The notes beneath the pieces were generated by a model that searched no databases, was not told the origin of the DNA, and saw only the letters and a list, made by a program, of their open reading frames with translations. Shown piece after piece: positions 1-8,657 of a stretch of 64,000 nt of DNA. The position numbers and the translations under genes are program-made. Position 1 is the first letter of the stretch. Each line of letters starts with the position of its first letter. This stretch comes from Luteolibacter sp. SL250 (GTDB lineage: Bacteria > Verrucomicrobiota > Verrucomicrobiia > Verrucomicrobiales > Akkermansiaceae): assembly GCF_026625605.1 (NCBI RefSeq), contig NZ_CP113054.1, positions 4,774,001 through 4,838,000 on the forward strand, in the 5' to 3' direction.

Positions 1-518
1 CGGCCCAATCCACCTGAAATCAGGATGGCTTCATAAACGCCGAGGGATCTGCCCTCCGGGAGCGTGAGCATGTGCTGCCCGGGCTTCACGACAGCACCTG
101 TCATATAAACAAGCATTTGCCGGGCACCGGACAGCGGAGATTTTTTCGTCGTGCTGCTGGTACGATCAAGAATCACCGTAGCATTCTTGATCTGTCCCTT
201 CTCAATGTAGCTCTCGACGCGGCGCTCCGCGGATTCGACATCCATACCGGCAACCGGGATGCGGCCGATATCCGGAATGATGATGTCACCCCGCTCGCGG
301 ACACGGTAAGTACCGTTGAAAACAGCGTCTTCTTTTACGAAGACCTCCAGTTCATCACCGATACCAATGGTGTTGCTCTGGCTCTGCTTGACAATAGGCG
401 GCGCCGATGCGGCGGGAACATCCCCGGAAGGGGATGGCCCGCCCGAACAACCGACTCCAGCCAGTAGGGCAACCGCAAGAACCGCAGGCTGCAACAACAG
501 GAAAAGCTTTCTGATCAC
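1..518 (-). CDS. Wza/KpsD-like polysaccharide export lipoprotein (partial)
   Basis: The reading frame starts at a GTG whose codon lies at 516-518 and stays open to the window edge; an in-frame TGA lies 11 codons upstream, so GTG is the only plausible start. The N-terminus is hydrophobic (MIRKLFLLLQ...) and ends in GVGC, with Cys24 as a possible lipidation site. Residues about 50-110 match the poly-export domain of outer-membrane polysaccharide exporters (IGIGDELEV, then DIIIPDIGRIPVAGM). About residues 134-170 begin an SLBB-type repeat (VYMTGAVVKPGQH). Such proteins form the outer-membrane exit pore for capsule or exopolysaccharide. The gene follows two other minus-strand envelope genes (588-3265), suggesting one export operon. 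The C-terminus is outside the window. Confidence 0.8.
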   Translation of the reverse strand, partial: MIRKLFLLLQPAVLAVALLAGVGCSGGPSPSGDVPAASAPPIVKQSQSNTIGIGDELEVFVKEDAVFNGTYRVRERGDIIIPDIGRIPVAGMDVESAERRVESYIEKGQIKNATVILDRTSSTTKKSPLSGARQMLVYMTGAVVKPGQHMLTLPEGRSLGVYEAILISGGLG

Positions 519-587
519 TGCGTTACAGAGTGTGGCGGATTGGGGCCATCATGGAGTTCCGAAGAGGAGAGTTTCCTGAAACCCACC

Positions 588-1439
588 TCAGCGGATCCAT
601 ACGCCTTCAGCGTTGTTATTGATGAAATCCTTTTTCGCCGGCTGCGACCTGACCGTGAAGAGCATGTGGTCGAAGCTGGTGCGGAAGGGCTTCAGCAAAG
701 TCTTGCGGCTCTCGGCATAGCTTTGCGCCGTGCTTCCGTGCGGCCGGAAGGAAACGGTGGTGAGAAGGCGGACGTCACCGGTGAACTCACCGGAAGGACG
801 GACACCCTCAACATAGAAGGTGCGGGGAACCACTCCAGGAAGGTTCGCAGGATACTGGGAGGCATCCATGATGAACTCGTGGACCAACCTGTCCGATTTG
901 CCGGAGTCAACCAGGAGCACGCTCTTGGAAGCATCTTTCCAGACGCGGATACGTCCAGTGGACGCCTGCTCATCCTCGAAGGTTTCGAAGGTGCCGGTCT
1001 TCGATGCGCGGTTGATGCCGGCGACCTCGAGGGTCACCACCACTTCACCTTCGAAGTCAGCGCGGTAAGGGGCGAGACGGAGGACCAGCTTGGACATTTC
1101 ACCCACACCGAGAACCAGGCCGGGAGGCGTTCCTTCAAAGGCGCCATTGTCACCGGGATCGGTATTGGAAACCACGCCATCGTAGTTGAGGTCGCCGTCC
1201 ACGTCGATCTTGGCGATCTTCTTTTCAGCGTCCTTGTAGTGGTTGGCGTTCTGGCCATAGTACTTATGGAAAGTCGTCGGGAGATCCATCTCGGTCTCCG
1301 CACCCCGCTGTTCCGCAGCAGGGATTCCGCCTTTAGCGGACTCGCCCGCAAAAAGGACACTTCCAAGACCACCGACAGCGAGGATCGCGCACACGGAAGC
1401 TGCGGTGGGTGAGATTGAAACGCTTGTGTTTGTTTTCAT
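588..1439 (-). CDS. Secreted protein with EF-hand/dockerin-like loop, function unknown
   Basis: The 283-residue product has an N-terminal hydrophobic segment (about residues 15-31) that reads as a signal peptide. Residues 79-90 (DVDGDLNYDGVV) have the spacing of a calcium-binding EF-hand or dockerin loop; the rest has no family I can name. A leading AAGAGAAT just before the ATG could serve as a weak ribosome site. It lies 75 bases after an outer-membrane barrel gene and 69 bases before a Wza-like gene on the same strand, so a role at the cell surface in polysaccharide export or attachment is inferred from context only. It is not a glycosyltransferase or chain-length regulator. Confidence 0.7.
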   Translation of the reverse strand: MKTNTSVSISPTAASVCAILAVGGLGSVLFAGESAKGGIPAAEQRGAETEMDLPTTFHKYYGQNANHYKDAEKKIAKIDVDGDLNYDGVVSNTDPGDNGAFEGTPPGLVLGVGEMSKLVLRLAPYRADFEGEVVVTLEVAGINRASKTGTFETFEDEQASTGRIRVWKDASKSVLLVDSGKSDRLVHEFIMDASQYPANLPGVVPRTFYVEGVRPSGEFTGDVRLLTTVSFRPHGSTAQSYAESRKTLLKPFRTSFDHMLFTVRSQPAKKDFINNNAEGVWIR

Positions 1440-1513
1440 GATATTCTCTTGCGCCTATTTTGGATGCTTCGTGAAAAATTTTAAAGACTCAATTCAACAA
1501 TGCTGGATGATGA

Positions 1514-3265
1514 TCAAAAGTATTTCCGGATGCTTGTTCCGAACACCTGTTCGTTGAAACTCCGGAAGCCCGAGGATTCCTCATACTGGTAGAAGATCTC
1601 CCCGTAAGTGCGGGAGAAGAAGTTCTGGGTGTAGCTCAAGCGGCCAAGCCAGCGGTCGCCGCTTCCTCCCGGCGCTCCGTTGCGGTGCTCGTAGGCTCCG
1701 CGCAACTGGATCGCACTGGAATTTCCGTTGAACAACGCCCACCGGAGGATGGCGGTGACATTTGTCCGCTCACCGTCGAACGATCTTCCTTCGTCTTCCG
1801 AGTATTGGACCCACGCCAATCCGGTGAACTCCTTGCTGAAGGCATGGTTGATCCTGTAGCGGACATAGTCCGACACCGTGGAGTCACCCGTTATATCGTA
1901 GCTGAAGTAATCCCGGCCGGCGGAAATCGAGTGGGTCGTATACCTGGACAACTCATGGGTGAGGTCCACGGAGTAGAGATAACCATCGTCATAGTCATCA
2001 CTTCCGCTCATCCAGAGGTAACCCGCCCTTGCTTCAAGCCGGAGATTTTCCGTGAGCCGTCCCCTGAGGGTGAGATAGACGCGGTTGGTGAGCGTGGAGT
2101 CACCACCATTCGGATACTCATAGTGATCCAGATAGTATTCAAGGGCCGGCGAGAAACCGACTTCATGGCCATTGTAGCCGATGCGGGAGAACAGGGAATT
2201 ATGGGCGAGATGGTCCTCGAACTCCAGGCTTCTCCAGGTATCCGCACGCTTCGCGGAGAGCCAGAAACGCCAGTCTTGCCCGACCGGTGTGGTCGAATCG
2301 AATCCAACCGTATTGGTGAAGTAGGCGTTGTCCCCGTCATACATTTCACCGGTCCGGTGGGCATCACGGAAACCGAAGCTGTAGCGCCCGGCCTGCTGGA
2401 AGCCTTCATCATCAAGACCGGCGAACACGTCGTATCCGTAGCCCGCGAAGAAGGTATCATAGAGACGGAAGTCCCAGTCTCCCTTTTCGAAACGGTAGTC
2501 GAGGGTGAGACCGGCTGTCGGGGAGCCACCAGCGCCGAGACGGAAGCCCACATCATTCTCAAGAGGAAGATAGACCAGCGTGGCCGCAAGACTGAGGTAG
2601 AACTGGTCGGTGAACTGGACGACACCGCGGAGGCCGAACTCGATCCCCATCAGCCAGCCATCGTCGTTGTCGCCGGAGAACACTTGGTCCCCTTGATAGT
2701 CCGAGTGCAATACGGTCATCCCGACGAACAACAGGTCGAAATAGGCCGGACCCGCCTTCACCATGGCCCGCTCAGGATTGAATTCCCTCACCAGAAGCGG
2801 AAAGGCAGAGTCGAATTCGATGCTGGCGCCCCGTGGCCACATGCCGTTGTCCTCGGCCACCAAAGCTTGATGGGACTCGAAGAAACCAAGAAAAGGATTG
2901 AGCGGGGAAAGCGGCTCCGCCCATGGCGCCTGGTAGGTTTGGCCAGGGTAGGGAGGAGGAGTAAGACCTTGCGCACGCTGGTTCCGACCATCGGTCACCT
3001 GGTTGCTGGTCCCCATCCGGAGATAGTCCCCTCCGAGAAGCATGGTCTCCTCGATGGTCGGATAGTACCCCCCATCCTCCGTCGGCACGGGCTCAACCGG
3101 GCCGGTTCCGTAAAGGGGATCATCAGCCACATCGGAAGCCACCGCGTCCGCATCTGCGGGCTGGGCGGCACGAACTTCCGCGCCACCCAAGACCAAAGCG
3201 GCAGCAACGCCGGAAATGACCAGATGTAACGGAGAGTTATATCCACAGCGAAGCCTAGGTATCAT
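1514..3265 (-). CDS. Outer-membrane beta-barrel protein of polysaccharide locus
   Basis: The 583-residue product has an N-terminal hydrophobic segment (about residues 15-33, GVAAALVLGG) with a likely cleavage after VRA, then a proline- and acid-rich stretch, then many alternating aromatic strands (for example WRFWLSAKRADTW, RVYLTLRGRL). It ends in Lys-Tyr-Phe; a terminal Phe is the usual outer-membrane assembly signal. This fits a large beta-barrel of the kind found beside Wza-like exporters in Verrucomicrobiota. It is the first gene of the minus-strand group 3265-1. No substrate can be assigned. The start codon follows a long AT-rich leader. Confidence 0.75.
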   Translation of the reverse strand: MIPRLRCGYNSPLHLVISGVAAALVLGGAEVRAAQPADADAVASDVADDPLYGTGPVEPVPTEDGGYYPTIEETMLLGGDYLRMGTSNQVTDGRNQRAQGLTPPPYPGQTYQAPWAEPLSPLNPFLGFFESHQALVAEDNGMWPRGASIEFDSAFPLLVREFNPERAMVKAGPAYFDLLFVGMTVLHSDYQGDQVFSGDNDDGWLMGIEFGLRGVVQFTDQFYLSLAATLVYLPLENDVGFRLGAGGSPTAGLTLDYRFEKGDWDFRLYDTFFAGYGYDVFAGLDDEGFQQAGRYSFGFRDAHRTGEMYDGDNAYFTNTVGFDSTTPVGQDWRFWLSAKRADTWRSLEFEDHLAHNSLFSRIGYNGHEVGFSPALEYYLDHYEYPNGGDSTLTNRVYLTLRGRLTENLRLEARAGYLWMSGSDDYDDGYLYSVDLTHELSRYTTHSISAGRDYFSYDITGDSTVSDYVRYRINHAFSKEFTGLAWVQYSEDEGRSFDGERTNVTAILRWALFNGNSSAIQLRGAYEHRNGAPGGSGDRWLGRLSYTQNFFSRTYGEIFYQYEESSGFRSFNEQVFGTSIRKYF

Positions 3266-3790
3266 TGAAAATTTTATGGTTGTGTTACTCCGTTAGATTA
3301 ACACGGCCTAGTTTCCCCCAAGCCGTCGAGCAGGATCGCGTTAAACCCTAACATGCCGCAAAATGCAAGGAGTAAAAATTTGAAACACTCTGCAGAGAGC
3401 CGAAAATCCCTCACTTCCAGCTATCTATCAGCGAGATAGAAAAATATCTCAAGATCTAACGAGCCTCCGGATAAAGTGCGATTCGCCCATCACAGGTTGC
3501 GAAATCCGGCAATTTGATTTCCTGAAGTTCCGAAAATTATCGATTTGAGGAATTCTAAAAATTCCGCAACAGACACCGGAAAAGCAATATTCCGCATTCA
3601 TTTCCAACCGCTCTGGGCGAAAAGCGCGGAAAAAGCCGAGGACTTTGCAGGATTCTTCGAAAATGCGGAATTTATTTCAAGTTTGGCGCATAATTCGCAC
3701 CTGCATGACATGATGAATAACAAGAGCGCCTTGCATTTCCGCCATTTTTCGTCATTCGGGTGATCTCCGTCGGACGACCTGATTGACCGT
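3266..3790. promoter_or_regulatory. AT-rich intergenic leader with overlapping hairpins
   Basis: This 525-base stretch is clearly richer in A/T than its surroundings and lies between the minus-strand envelope operon and the 3' end of the VTT gene. It contains CTATCT(3421-3426)/AGATAG(3434-3439) overlapping GAGATA(3433-3438)/TATCTC(3445-3450), so the two stems cannot form together. It also has GGAATT(3549-3554)/AATTCC(3560-3565) and the inverted 9-mers ATTCCGCAT(3589-3597) and ATGCGGAAT(3663-3671). I read it as the promoter and untranslated leader of the polysaccharide export operon. A 72-codon plus-strand frame here has no recognisable features and was not called. Confidence 0.45.
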
Positions 3791-4462
3791 TCACTTGGGC
3801 CTCATCCTGCCCCTGATTTTCTGCACCAAGACTGATCCGGCGACCAAAAACGCCACTCCTGCCACCAAGGGCATCCAGTTCCGGTCGGCCAACCCCGCCG
3901 CACCAAGGACCACTCCGACGGAGAGAATCCCGTTGCAGGCCAATGAAACCCCGAGATACAGGCGGAAGGGCACCCTCAGCAGGCCCAGCACATAGTTCTG
4001 GACGAAAAATGGAAATCCAGGGGTCAGACGGACCAGCAGGATGATCCAGAGTTGGTTGTCCTCATGCAGGTCCGGCACCTTCATCCCCATCCAGGCCAGC
4101 AGCCGGATGATGAGCCTCCTGCCAAAACCCGCCGCCAACCAGTAGGTCCAGCTCATGTTGAGGGCGAGGGCAACCAGACAGATCAGACAGGCAGCAACAG
4201 GTTGCTCCCTCCATACGGTTCCCGCCAACAAAAGCAGGAGGCCCGTGGGAATAGGCAGGGCGGGCAGCACGACCAATGCCCCGAAGAGCAACCATGGGCG
4301 CGGTGCCAGGAAGTTCTCAAAACCCTTCCAAGCCGACTTCACCGTAGGTCCGTCCAAGCCCAGCTTCCAGGCCAGAAACACTCCGGCCATCCCCGCAACC
4401 AGTGCTCCAACTCCAAGATATTGAAGCCGCCTGTTCGCCAAAATTCTGGTCAATCCTGCCAT
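3791..4462 (-). CDS. VTT-domain (TVP38/TMEM64, DedA-like) membrane protein
   Basis: The 223-residue product has about five to six hydrophobic segments and the family's typical glycine- and proline-rich core: FGALVVLPALPIPTGLLLLLAG, then GRRLIIRLLAWMG, and the signature RLTPGFPFFVQNYVLGLL. These match the SNARE-associated/VTT family of inner-membrane proteins, some of which act in phospholipid scrambling or membrane homeostasis. The length is normal for the bacterial TVP38 branch. It is transcribed alone, tail-to-tail with nothing on the left and head-to-head with an epimerase gene on the right. The exact substrate or role cannot be read from sequence. Confidence 0.85.
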   Translation of the reverse strand: MAGLTRILANRRLQYLGVGALVAGMAGVFLAWKLGLDGPTVKSAWKGFENFLAPRPWLLFGALVVLPALPIPTGLLLLLAGTVWREQPVAACLICLVALALNMSWTYWLAAGFGRRLIIRLLAWMGMKVPDLHEDNQLWIILLVRLTPGFPFFVQNYVLGLLRVPFRLYLGVSLACNGILSVGVVLGAAGLADRNWMPLVAGVAFLVAGSVLVQKIRGRMRPK

Positions 4463-4621
4463 CGGAGGCAGGCACCCTGAACACCACCCGGCAAACGTAA
4501 ATTCCCAAATCCACCCACTCCGCTTTCATTCTGCAGGAACCCCAAACGTCTGATCACTCCGCACCTCTTATGCGGTTTATTTATCCTTGAACCCTTGGCC
4601 TCCGCTCCCACCCTCCGGGGC

Positions 4622-5566
4622 ATGCGCATCCTCGTCACCGGTGGTTCCGGCTTCATTGGCAGCCATCTTGTCGAACACTTCCAGGGTTCCGCCGATATCA
4701 TCGTGCTTGATGATCTCAGATCCGGGTACCGCCACAATCTCAATGGCCTTTCCCATCGCTTCATCGAAGCAAGCGTGACGGACCGGACCGCGGTGGAAAG
4801 CGCGATGGAGGGGGTGGACGTGGTGTTCCATCTGGCGGCCATGATTTCGGTCCCCGAGTCGATGAACGCCCCGTGCCGGTGCGCGGAGATCAACGTGATG
4901 GGGTTGCTCAATGTCCTGGAGGCCGCCACCGCCAACGGAGTGAGGAAAGTCGTCTTCGCCAGCTCTGCCGCGATCTACGGCGACGATCCGACCGTGCCGA
5001 AGATCGAGTCGATGATGCCACTTCCCAAAAGCCCTTACGCCATCACGAAGCTGGACGGGGAATACTACCTGGAGATGTACCAGCGCGAGGGGAGGCTCAA
5101 TACCGCCGCCATCCGGTTCTTCAACGTCTTCGGACCTCGCCAGGACCCCAACAGCGCTTACGCCGCGGCGGTCCCCATCTTCATCCGGAATGCCCTGGCC
5201 GGAAAGGACATCACCATCTTCGGCGACGGGGAACAGACCCGCGACTTCATCCATGTGAAGGACATCGTCGCCGCTCTCGTCCACGCCGCGGAAAATCCTG
5301 CAGTCCACGGCACGTTCAATGCGGGCTACGGCACCAGCATGACCATCAACGATCTGGCTTCCCGGATCGTCCGGCTCGCAGACTCCACCTCGAAGGTCAT
5401 CCACCTGCCCGAGCGCCTGGGGGACGTCAAACACTCCCGGGCCTCGATCGACAAGCTGCTCGCCACGGGTTTCCGTCATGTCAGCTCCCTGGAGCGGGGC
5501 CTTGAGGAGACCATGGCCTACTTCCGCAACCACCAGGACCCACCTCAACACCCTCCTTCCCCATGA
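4622..5566 (+). CDS. NAD-dependent sugar-nucleotide epimerase/dehydratase (extended SDR)
   Basis: The product begins MRILVTGGSGFIGSHL, a Rossmann nucleotide-binding loop (GGSGFIG). It has the catalytic Tyr139-x-x-x-Lys143 (YAITK) preceded by ASSAAIYG, and the sugar-binding stretch RFFNVFGPRQDP seen in UDP-glucose/UDP-GalNAc 4-epimerases of the WbpP/GalE type. I prefer this ATG over a TTG nine codons upstream because the Rossmann strand starts immediately after it. The product is 314 residues, full length for the family. It probably supplies a nucleotide sugar for surface polysaccharide. Its stop overlaps the next start by four bases (ATGA). Exact substrate is not determined. Confidence 0.85.
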   Translation: MRILVTGGSGFIGSHLVEHFQGSADIIVLDDLRSGYRHNLNGLSHRFIEASVTDRTAVESAMEGVDVVFHLAAMISVPESMNAPCRCAEINVMGLLNVLEAATANGVRKVVFASSAAIYGDDPTVPKIESMMPLPKSPYAITKLDGEYYLEMYQREGRLNTAAIRFFNVFGPRQDPNSAYAAAVPIFIRNALAGKDITIFGDGEQTRDFIHVKDIVAALVHAAENPAVHGTFNAGYGTSMTINDLASRIVRLADSTSKVIHLPERLGDVKHSRASIDKLLATGFRHVSSLERGLEETMAYFRNHQDPPQHPPSP

Positions 5567-5757
5567 ACGAACTGAAGGAACGCCTCAAGGCCCTCGGCCT
5601 GAGCGACGAAATGACCGACAAGGCCCTTGCCACCATCGCGGACTTCGCAAAGTCCAGACTCCCGCGCGCGCTCCATCAACCCATCGATGATGTTCTGGCG
5701 GGGAAGTCCCCGGACTTGGGCAGCCTGCTGGGCGGCTTCGGTGGATTTTTCAAATGA
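5563..5757 (+). CDS. Small protein translationally coupled to the epimerase
   Basis: This 64-residue protein starts in an ATGA overlap with the epimerase stop codon, a typical sign of translational coupling. It is mostly helical by composition (ELKERLKALGLSDEMTDKAL) and ends in a glycine/phenylalanine tail (LGGFGGFFK). No signal peptide or membrane segment is visible. I do not recognise a family. The coupling and the balanced codon use argue that it is real; its function is unknown and a link to nucleotide-sugar metabolism is only positional. Confidence 0.6.
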   Translation: MNELKERLKALGLSDEMTDKALATIADFAKSRLPRALHQPIDDVLAGKSPDLGSLLGGFGGFFK

Positions 5758-5776
5758 CCGGCGCGCGGTGAAAAGA

Positions 5777-5794
5777 CCGGCGGCCGGCCGCCGG
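5777..5794. terminator. Perfect 18-base palindrome between convergent genes
   Basis: CCGGCGGCC followed directly by GGCCGCCGG forms a perfect GC palindrome between the stop codon of the small protein (5757) and the stop codon of the histidine kinase (5797). There is no T-run on either strand, so it would be a factor-dependent or structural 3' end for either transcript rather than a classical intrinsic terminator. Confidence 0.45.
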
Positions 5795-5796
5795 GG

Positions 5797-7176
5797 TCAG
5801 CTTTCGGCTCCACCCAGCGACGCGGCGGGATCCCGCCGCCCATCCTTTGTGAGGGCCGCCTCCAGCGAAACCCTGGTACCTACCCCGGCCCGCAAGGAAA
5901 AGCTGCCGCCCATTTCCTCCATTCTCCGGCGCATGTTCCCCATGCCCCGGCCCTGCCCGCTGGTGACGGAAATGCCCCGGCCGTTGTCAAAGATCACCAT
6001 CGACAGGTGATCCTCGCCGAAGACGACGTGGATCCCCCCTTCCTTCGCGCCTGAGTGGCGGACCATGTTGTGGGCCGCTTCAAATGCCACCTTCATCAGG
6101 GAGGCCGCGGACTGCGCGTCGTGGATGATGCCGTCAGGAACCGGACCTTCCACCTTCCAGTCGAAGGAGATGCCGGCCATCGTCATGATCTTGCGGGAAT
6201 AACTTTCCAGATCACGCAGCCAGTCCGGCCAACGGAACACCTCATGTTCCACGGAGGTCATCAGACCTTGGATCTCCCGGCTGCCCTTGAGGGCCATTTC
6301 CTCGAAGTTCGAGAAAATCTCCGAAATCTCCCCTTCCGCCTCGACCCGGCCCAGGCTGGCCAACATCGCCATGGTCGCTGTGATCCCGCCGATCCCGTCG
6401 TGCAGCTCCCTTGCGACGATCTCGCGCACGCGCCGTGCCTTTTCCCGATCGATCTCATGCCTGGCCTCCAGGAGTTGCTGCTCCATCGCGTGGCGCTCTT
6501 CGCTCCGCATGGCCACCTCGCGGATGTGGTATTGGTTCACCAGGAACAGGACGCTGAAGATCCAGAGGAAGGTCATCGCCAAGGCGGCCAATGCCAGCGA
6601 GGCATTCTCCCAGGATGTGCCGGAAACCCAGGACTGGAGCGGCTGGCGCACCCAGGTGAACATCCGGTAGCCCATCCCGGCCCCCGCGATGGCGAAACCC
6701 AGCGCGGCCATCCTGGTGGAAAAACGCATCCCTTCCCGCCGGTCCCTCCAGATCAGGACCGCCGTCACCAGATAAACCGCCGCCGCCCAGGCGCTGGCCA
6801 CTTTCACCCGGATCGCCTGGTTGTCCTCCACGAACAAGTACCAGAAAATCACGGAAAGTGGGATCACCCCTGAAATGACGAGCCATCTCCAGCGGACCTG
6901 CTTCTCCCGGAACTGGATGACACCGGTGAGGTAACAAAGAATGGCGGAGCCATGGAGGACATTCGGCAGGACATGGGTGATGAGCCGGTTCTCCAGCAGA
7001 CCCTGGAAAAGGAACAGGGGAAGTCCCAGACAGGTGAAGATAGCCCCCAGCGTCCAGATTCCCACACCGGGGACCTTCCGGTTCGCCATCCATACCACCG
7101 AAATGGCGATCACGTTGACGAGGCACGCGACGGAAACCGCCACAAAGAGGGTGCGCACATCCATCGTCATGGGCAC
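5797..7176 (-). CDS. Orphan membrane sensor histidine kinase, NarL/DesK type
   Basis: The 459-residue product has about six to seven membrane segments in residues 8-215, a linker helix, and a HisKA_3 dimerisation helix with the phospho-acceptor His259 in ARELHDGIGG. The catalytic domain shows an N-box (EAAHNMVRHSG), a G1 box (DNGRGI) and a G2-like GRGMGNMRRR. These are the hallmarks of the NarX/DesK kinase group, which normally pairs with a LuxR-type response regulator. No response regulator is encoded next to it, so its partner lies elsewhere. The membrane region has no recognisable ligand pocket. It faces the epimerase pair tail-to-tail across a GC palindrome. Confidence 0.85.
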   Translation of the reverse strand: MPMTMDVRTLFVAVSVACLVNVIAISVVWMANRKVPGVGIWTLGAIFTCLGLPLFLFQGLLENRLITHVLPNVLHGSAILCYLTGVIQFREKQVRWRWLVISGVIPLSVIFWYLFVEDNQAIRVKVASAWAAAVYLVTAVLIWRDRREGMRFSTRMAALGFAIAGAGMGYRMFTWVRQPLQSWVSGTSWENASLALAALAMTFLWIFSVLFLVNQYHIREVAMRSEERHAMEQQLLEARHEIDREKARRVREIVARELHDGIGGITATMAMLASLGRVEAEGEISEIFSNFEEMALKGSREIQGLMTSVEHEVFRWPDWLRDLESYSRKIMTMAGISFDWKVEGPVPDGIIHDAQSAASLMKVAFEAAHNMVRHSGAKEGGIHVVFGEDHLSMVIFDNGRGISVTSGQGRGMGNMRRRMEEMGGSFSLRAGVGTRVSLEAALTKDGRRDPAASLGGAES

Positions 7177-7300
7177 AAAAAAAGCGTCCCACCGCCCCCT
7201 GTCGATGGCCGAATTCGGGGATCATCCGCCGATCCGCTGTATTTCCAGAAAGTTGTATGTGGAAGCCGGATCCGGGGGCAGGCCAGGAACTCGGAAAAAA

Positions 7301-8521
7301 TCACCGTCCACTTCCCCCGGCACCTTTCAGTTGCTCCATGATCGCCGAGGCCAGATCGTCACCGAACGCCCTTGAACTCTCCGCGTTGACCTCCTCCCCC
7401 CGTGCATTCGCATAAGGAAGTTCAAAGGTGGCGGCCACATCCACTCCGGGAATGGAGGCGGCCCAACGGGAGCCACTGGTGCCCGCTTTGTAGTTGGCGG
7501 CGGTGTTCCAGGACGTGCCGAACGGGACATTCCCTGACACCATGTATGGGAGGGAGCCCCTGCGATGTTTCTCCAGCAGTCCGCAGAAAGCCGTTTGTTT
7601 CGCGAACATCGCCGGTGCTTCATGGCCCACCAGATAGATTTTCTCATTCACCTCCCCGCGGATGTGGGGGCAGTGGAGATCCAGCGCGATCCGCAGCCTG
7701 CTTCCCGCCCAAGCCGGAACGGTCCGCAAAAGGGCCTGGGTTTCCGGATAAAGCCCGCCGGGATCATAGTCCCTGTTGTGGTCATGCGGGCTGCGGTTCT
7801 TCCCTTGGTCACCTTCCTCCACTCCGTCCTTGTCAACGAATGGAACCACCATCATTTCGACATTCTCCCGGAACCAGGAGCCCCGCCCATCCTTGGCCAG
7901 CACCGCCTGGATGATGCCTTCCACCGTGTAGGACATCATCATCTCACAGGCATGCGAGCGTGCGGTGACCAGCACCCTGTGGCGGGGTTCCCCATCGATC
8001 CTGCCAATCCTGAGCCGCTCGACATCCCGGCCCTTCCGGCTCTTGCAGAGCACCTCCCTCGACAGTGCCGGATCCGTTCCGAATCCCTCCAGAAACCGAT
8101 CCAGGTGCGCCTGGGTATAGGGCATCCCGAAGGAGAAGCGGATCTTATCCGCCCCTTCCGGGAACGTGTAGGTGAAGGACTTCTGATCCGCATCTTCCGT
8201 TCCGAGCCAACGCCAGGTCACGCCTTGGTCCGTGGATAGGGCGGGACCACGGACACCGACCGGTTTGTCCCGGGTGAAGTTGAAGGTCAGCGTCCTGCCC
8301 GCCGCCCCGCTCACCTGGAAGTACCAGTAGAACCAACCGCCCTTCGTGTCCCGCAAGTCGGGCCTGAGATTCACCGTATCCCCGGATACGCCCTCCACGA
8401 CGATGTTGCCTCCGGGGAAGCCGGAATCGATCTTCAGGCTGCCATCATCCGCCGCCGACATCGCGGTGGCTGCGAGACAAACAGCAAGGACTGGCATCGG
8501 GAGCTGGGATTTCGGGTTCAT
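7301..8521 (-). CDS. Secreted M14-family zinc carboxypeptidase
   Basis: I place the start at the ATG at 8519-8521 (MNPKSQLPMPVLAVCLAATAMSA), which opens directly on a signal peptide; the frame stays open further upstream but without a credible start. The 406-residue product has an N-terminal beta-rich domain of the cytosolic-carboxypeptidase type (residues about 25-150), then an M14 catalytic domain. Zinc ligands are His190 and Glu193 (SHACE) and His283 (DLHCPH); the Asn-Arg pair of the substrate pocket is in HNRDYD, and the likely catalytic Glu367 is in ATFELPY. All key residues are present. It should remove C-terminal residues from peptides in the periplasm or outside. Confidence 0.85.
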   Translation of the reverse strand: MNPKSQLPMPVLAVCLAATAMSAADDGSLKIDSGFPGGNIVVEGVSGDTVNLRPDLRDTKGGWFYWYFQVSGAAGRTLTFNFTRDKPVGVRGPALSTDQGVTWRWLGTEDADQKSFTYTFPEGADKIRFSFGMPYTQAHLDRFLEGFGTDPALSREVLCKSRKGRDVERLRIGRIDGEPRHRVLVTARSHACEMMMSYTVEGIIQAVLAKDGRGSWFRENVEMMVVPFVDKDGVEEGDQGKNRSPHDHNRDYDPGGLYPETQALLRTVPAWAGSRLRIALDLHCPHIRGEVNEKIYLVGHEAPAMFAKQTAFCGLLEKHRRGSLPYMVSGNVPFGTSWNTAANYKAGTSGSRWAASIPGVDVAATFELPYANARGEEVNAESSRAFGDDLASAIMEQLKGAGGSGR

Positions 8522-8657
8522 GTTCCACCCAGTGTAGTTCGCCGCGCCCCGGAATCCCACCCCGGAATGACAACCGGAAGCCACGGTCCCGGGCTGCACG
8601 CACTCTGCTGAATAAGGAGGTGACATCCCCGGTGGATATGACATTCCAGACGGACCG

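Noticed and set aside
3545-3763. 72-codon plus-strand frame in the AT-rich leader
   Set aside because: No ribosome site, no family, and composition follows the non-coding surroundings.
4595-4621. TTG start of the epimerase nine codons upstream
   Set aside because: The Rossmann strand begins at the ATG at 4622 and the extra residues (MASAPTLRG) have no family counterpart.
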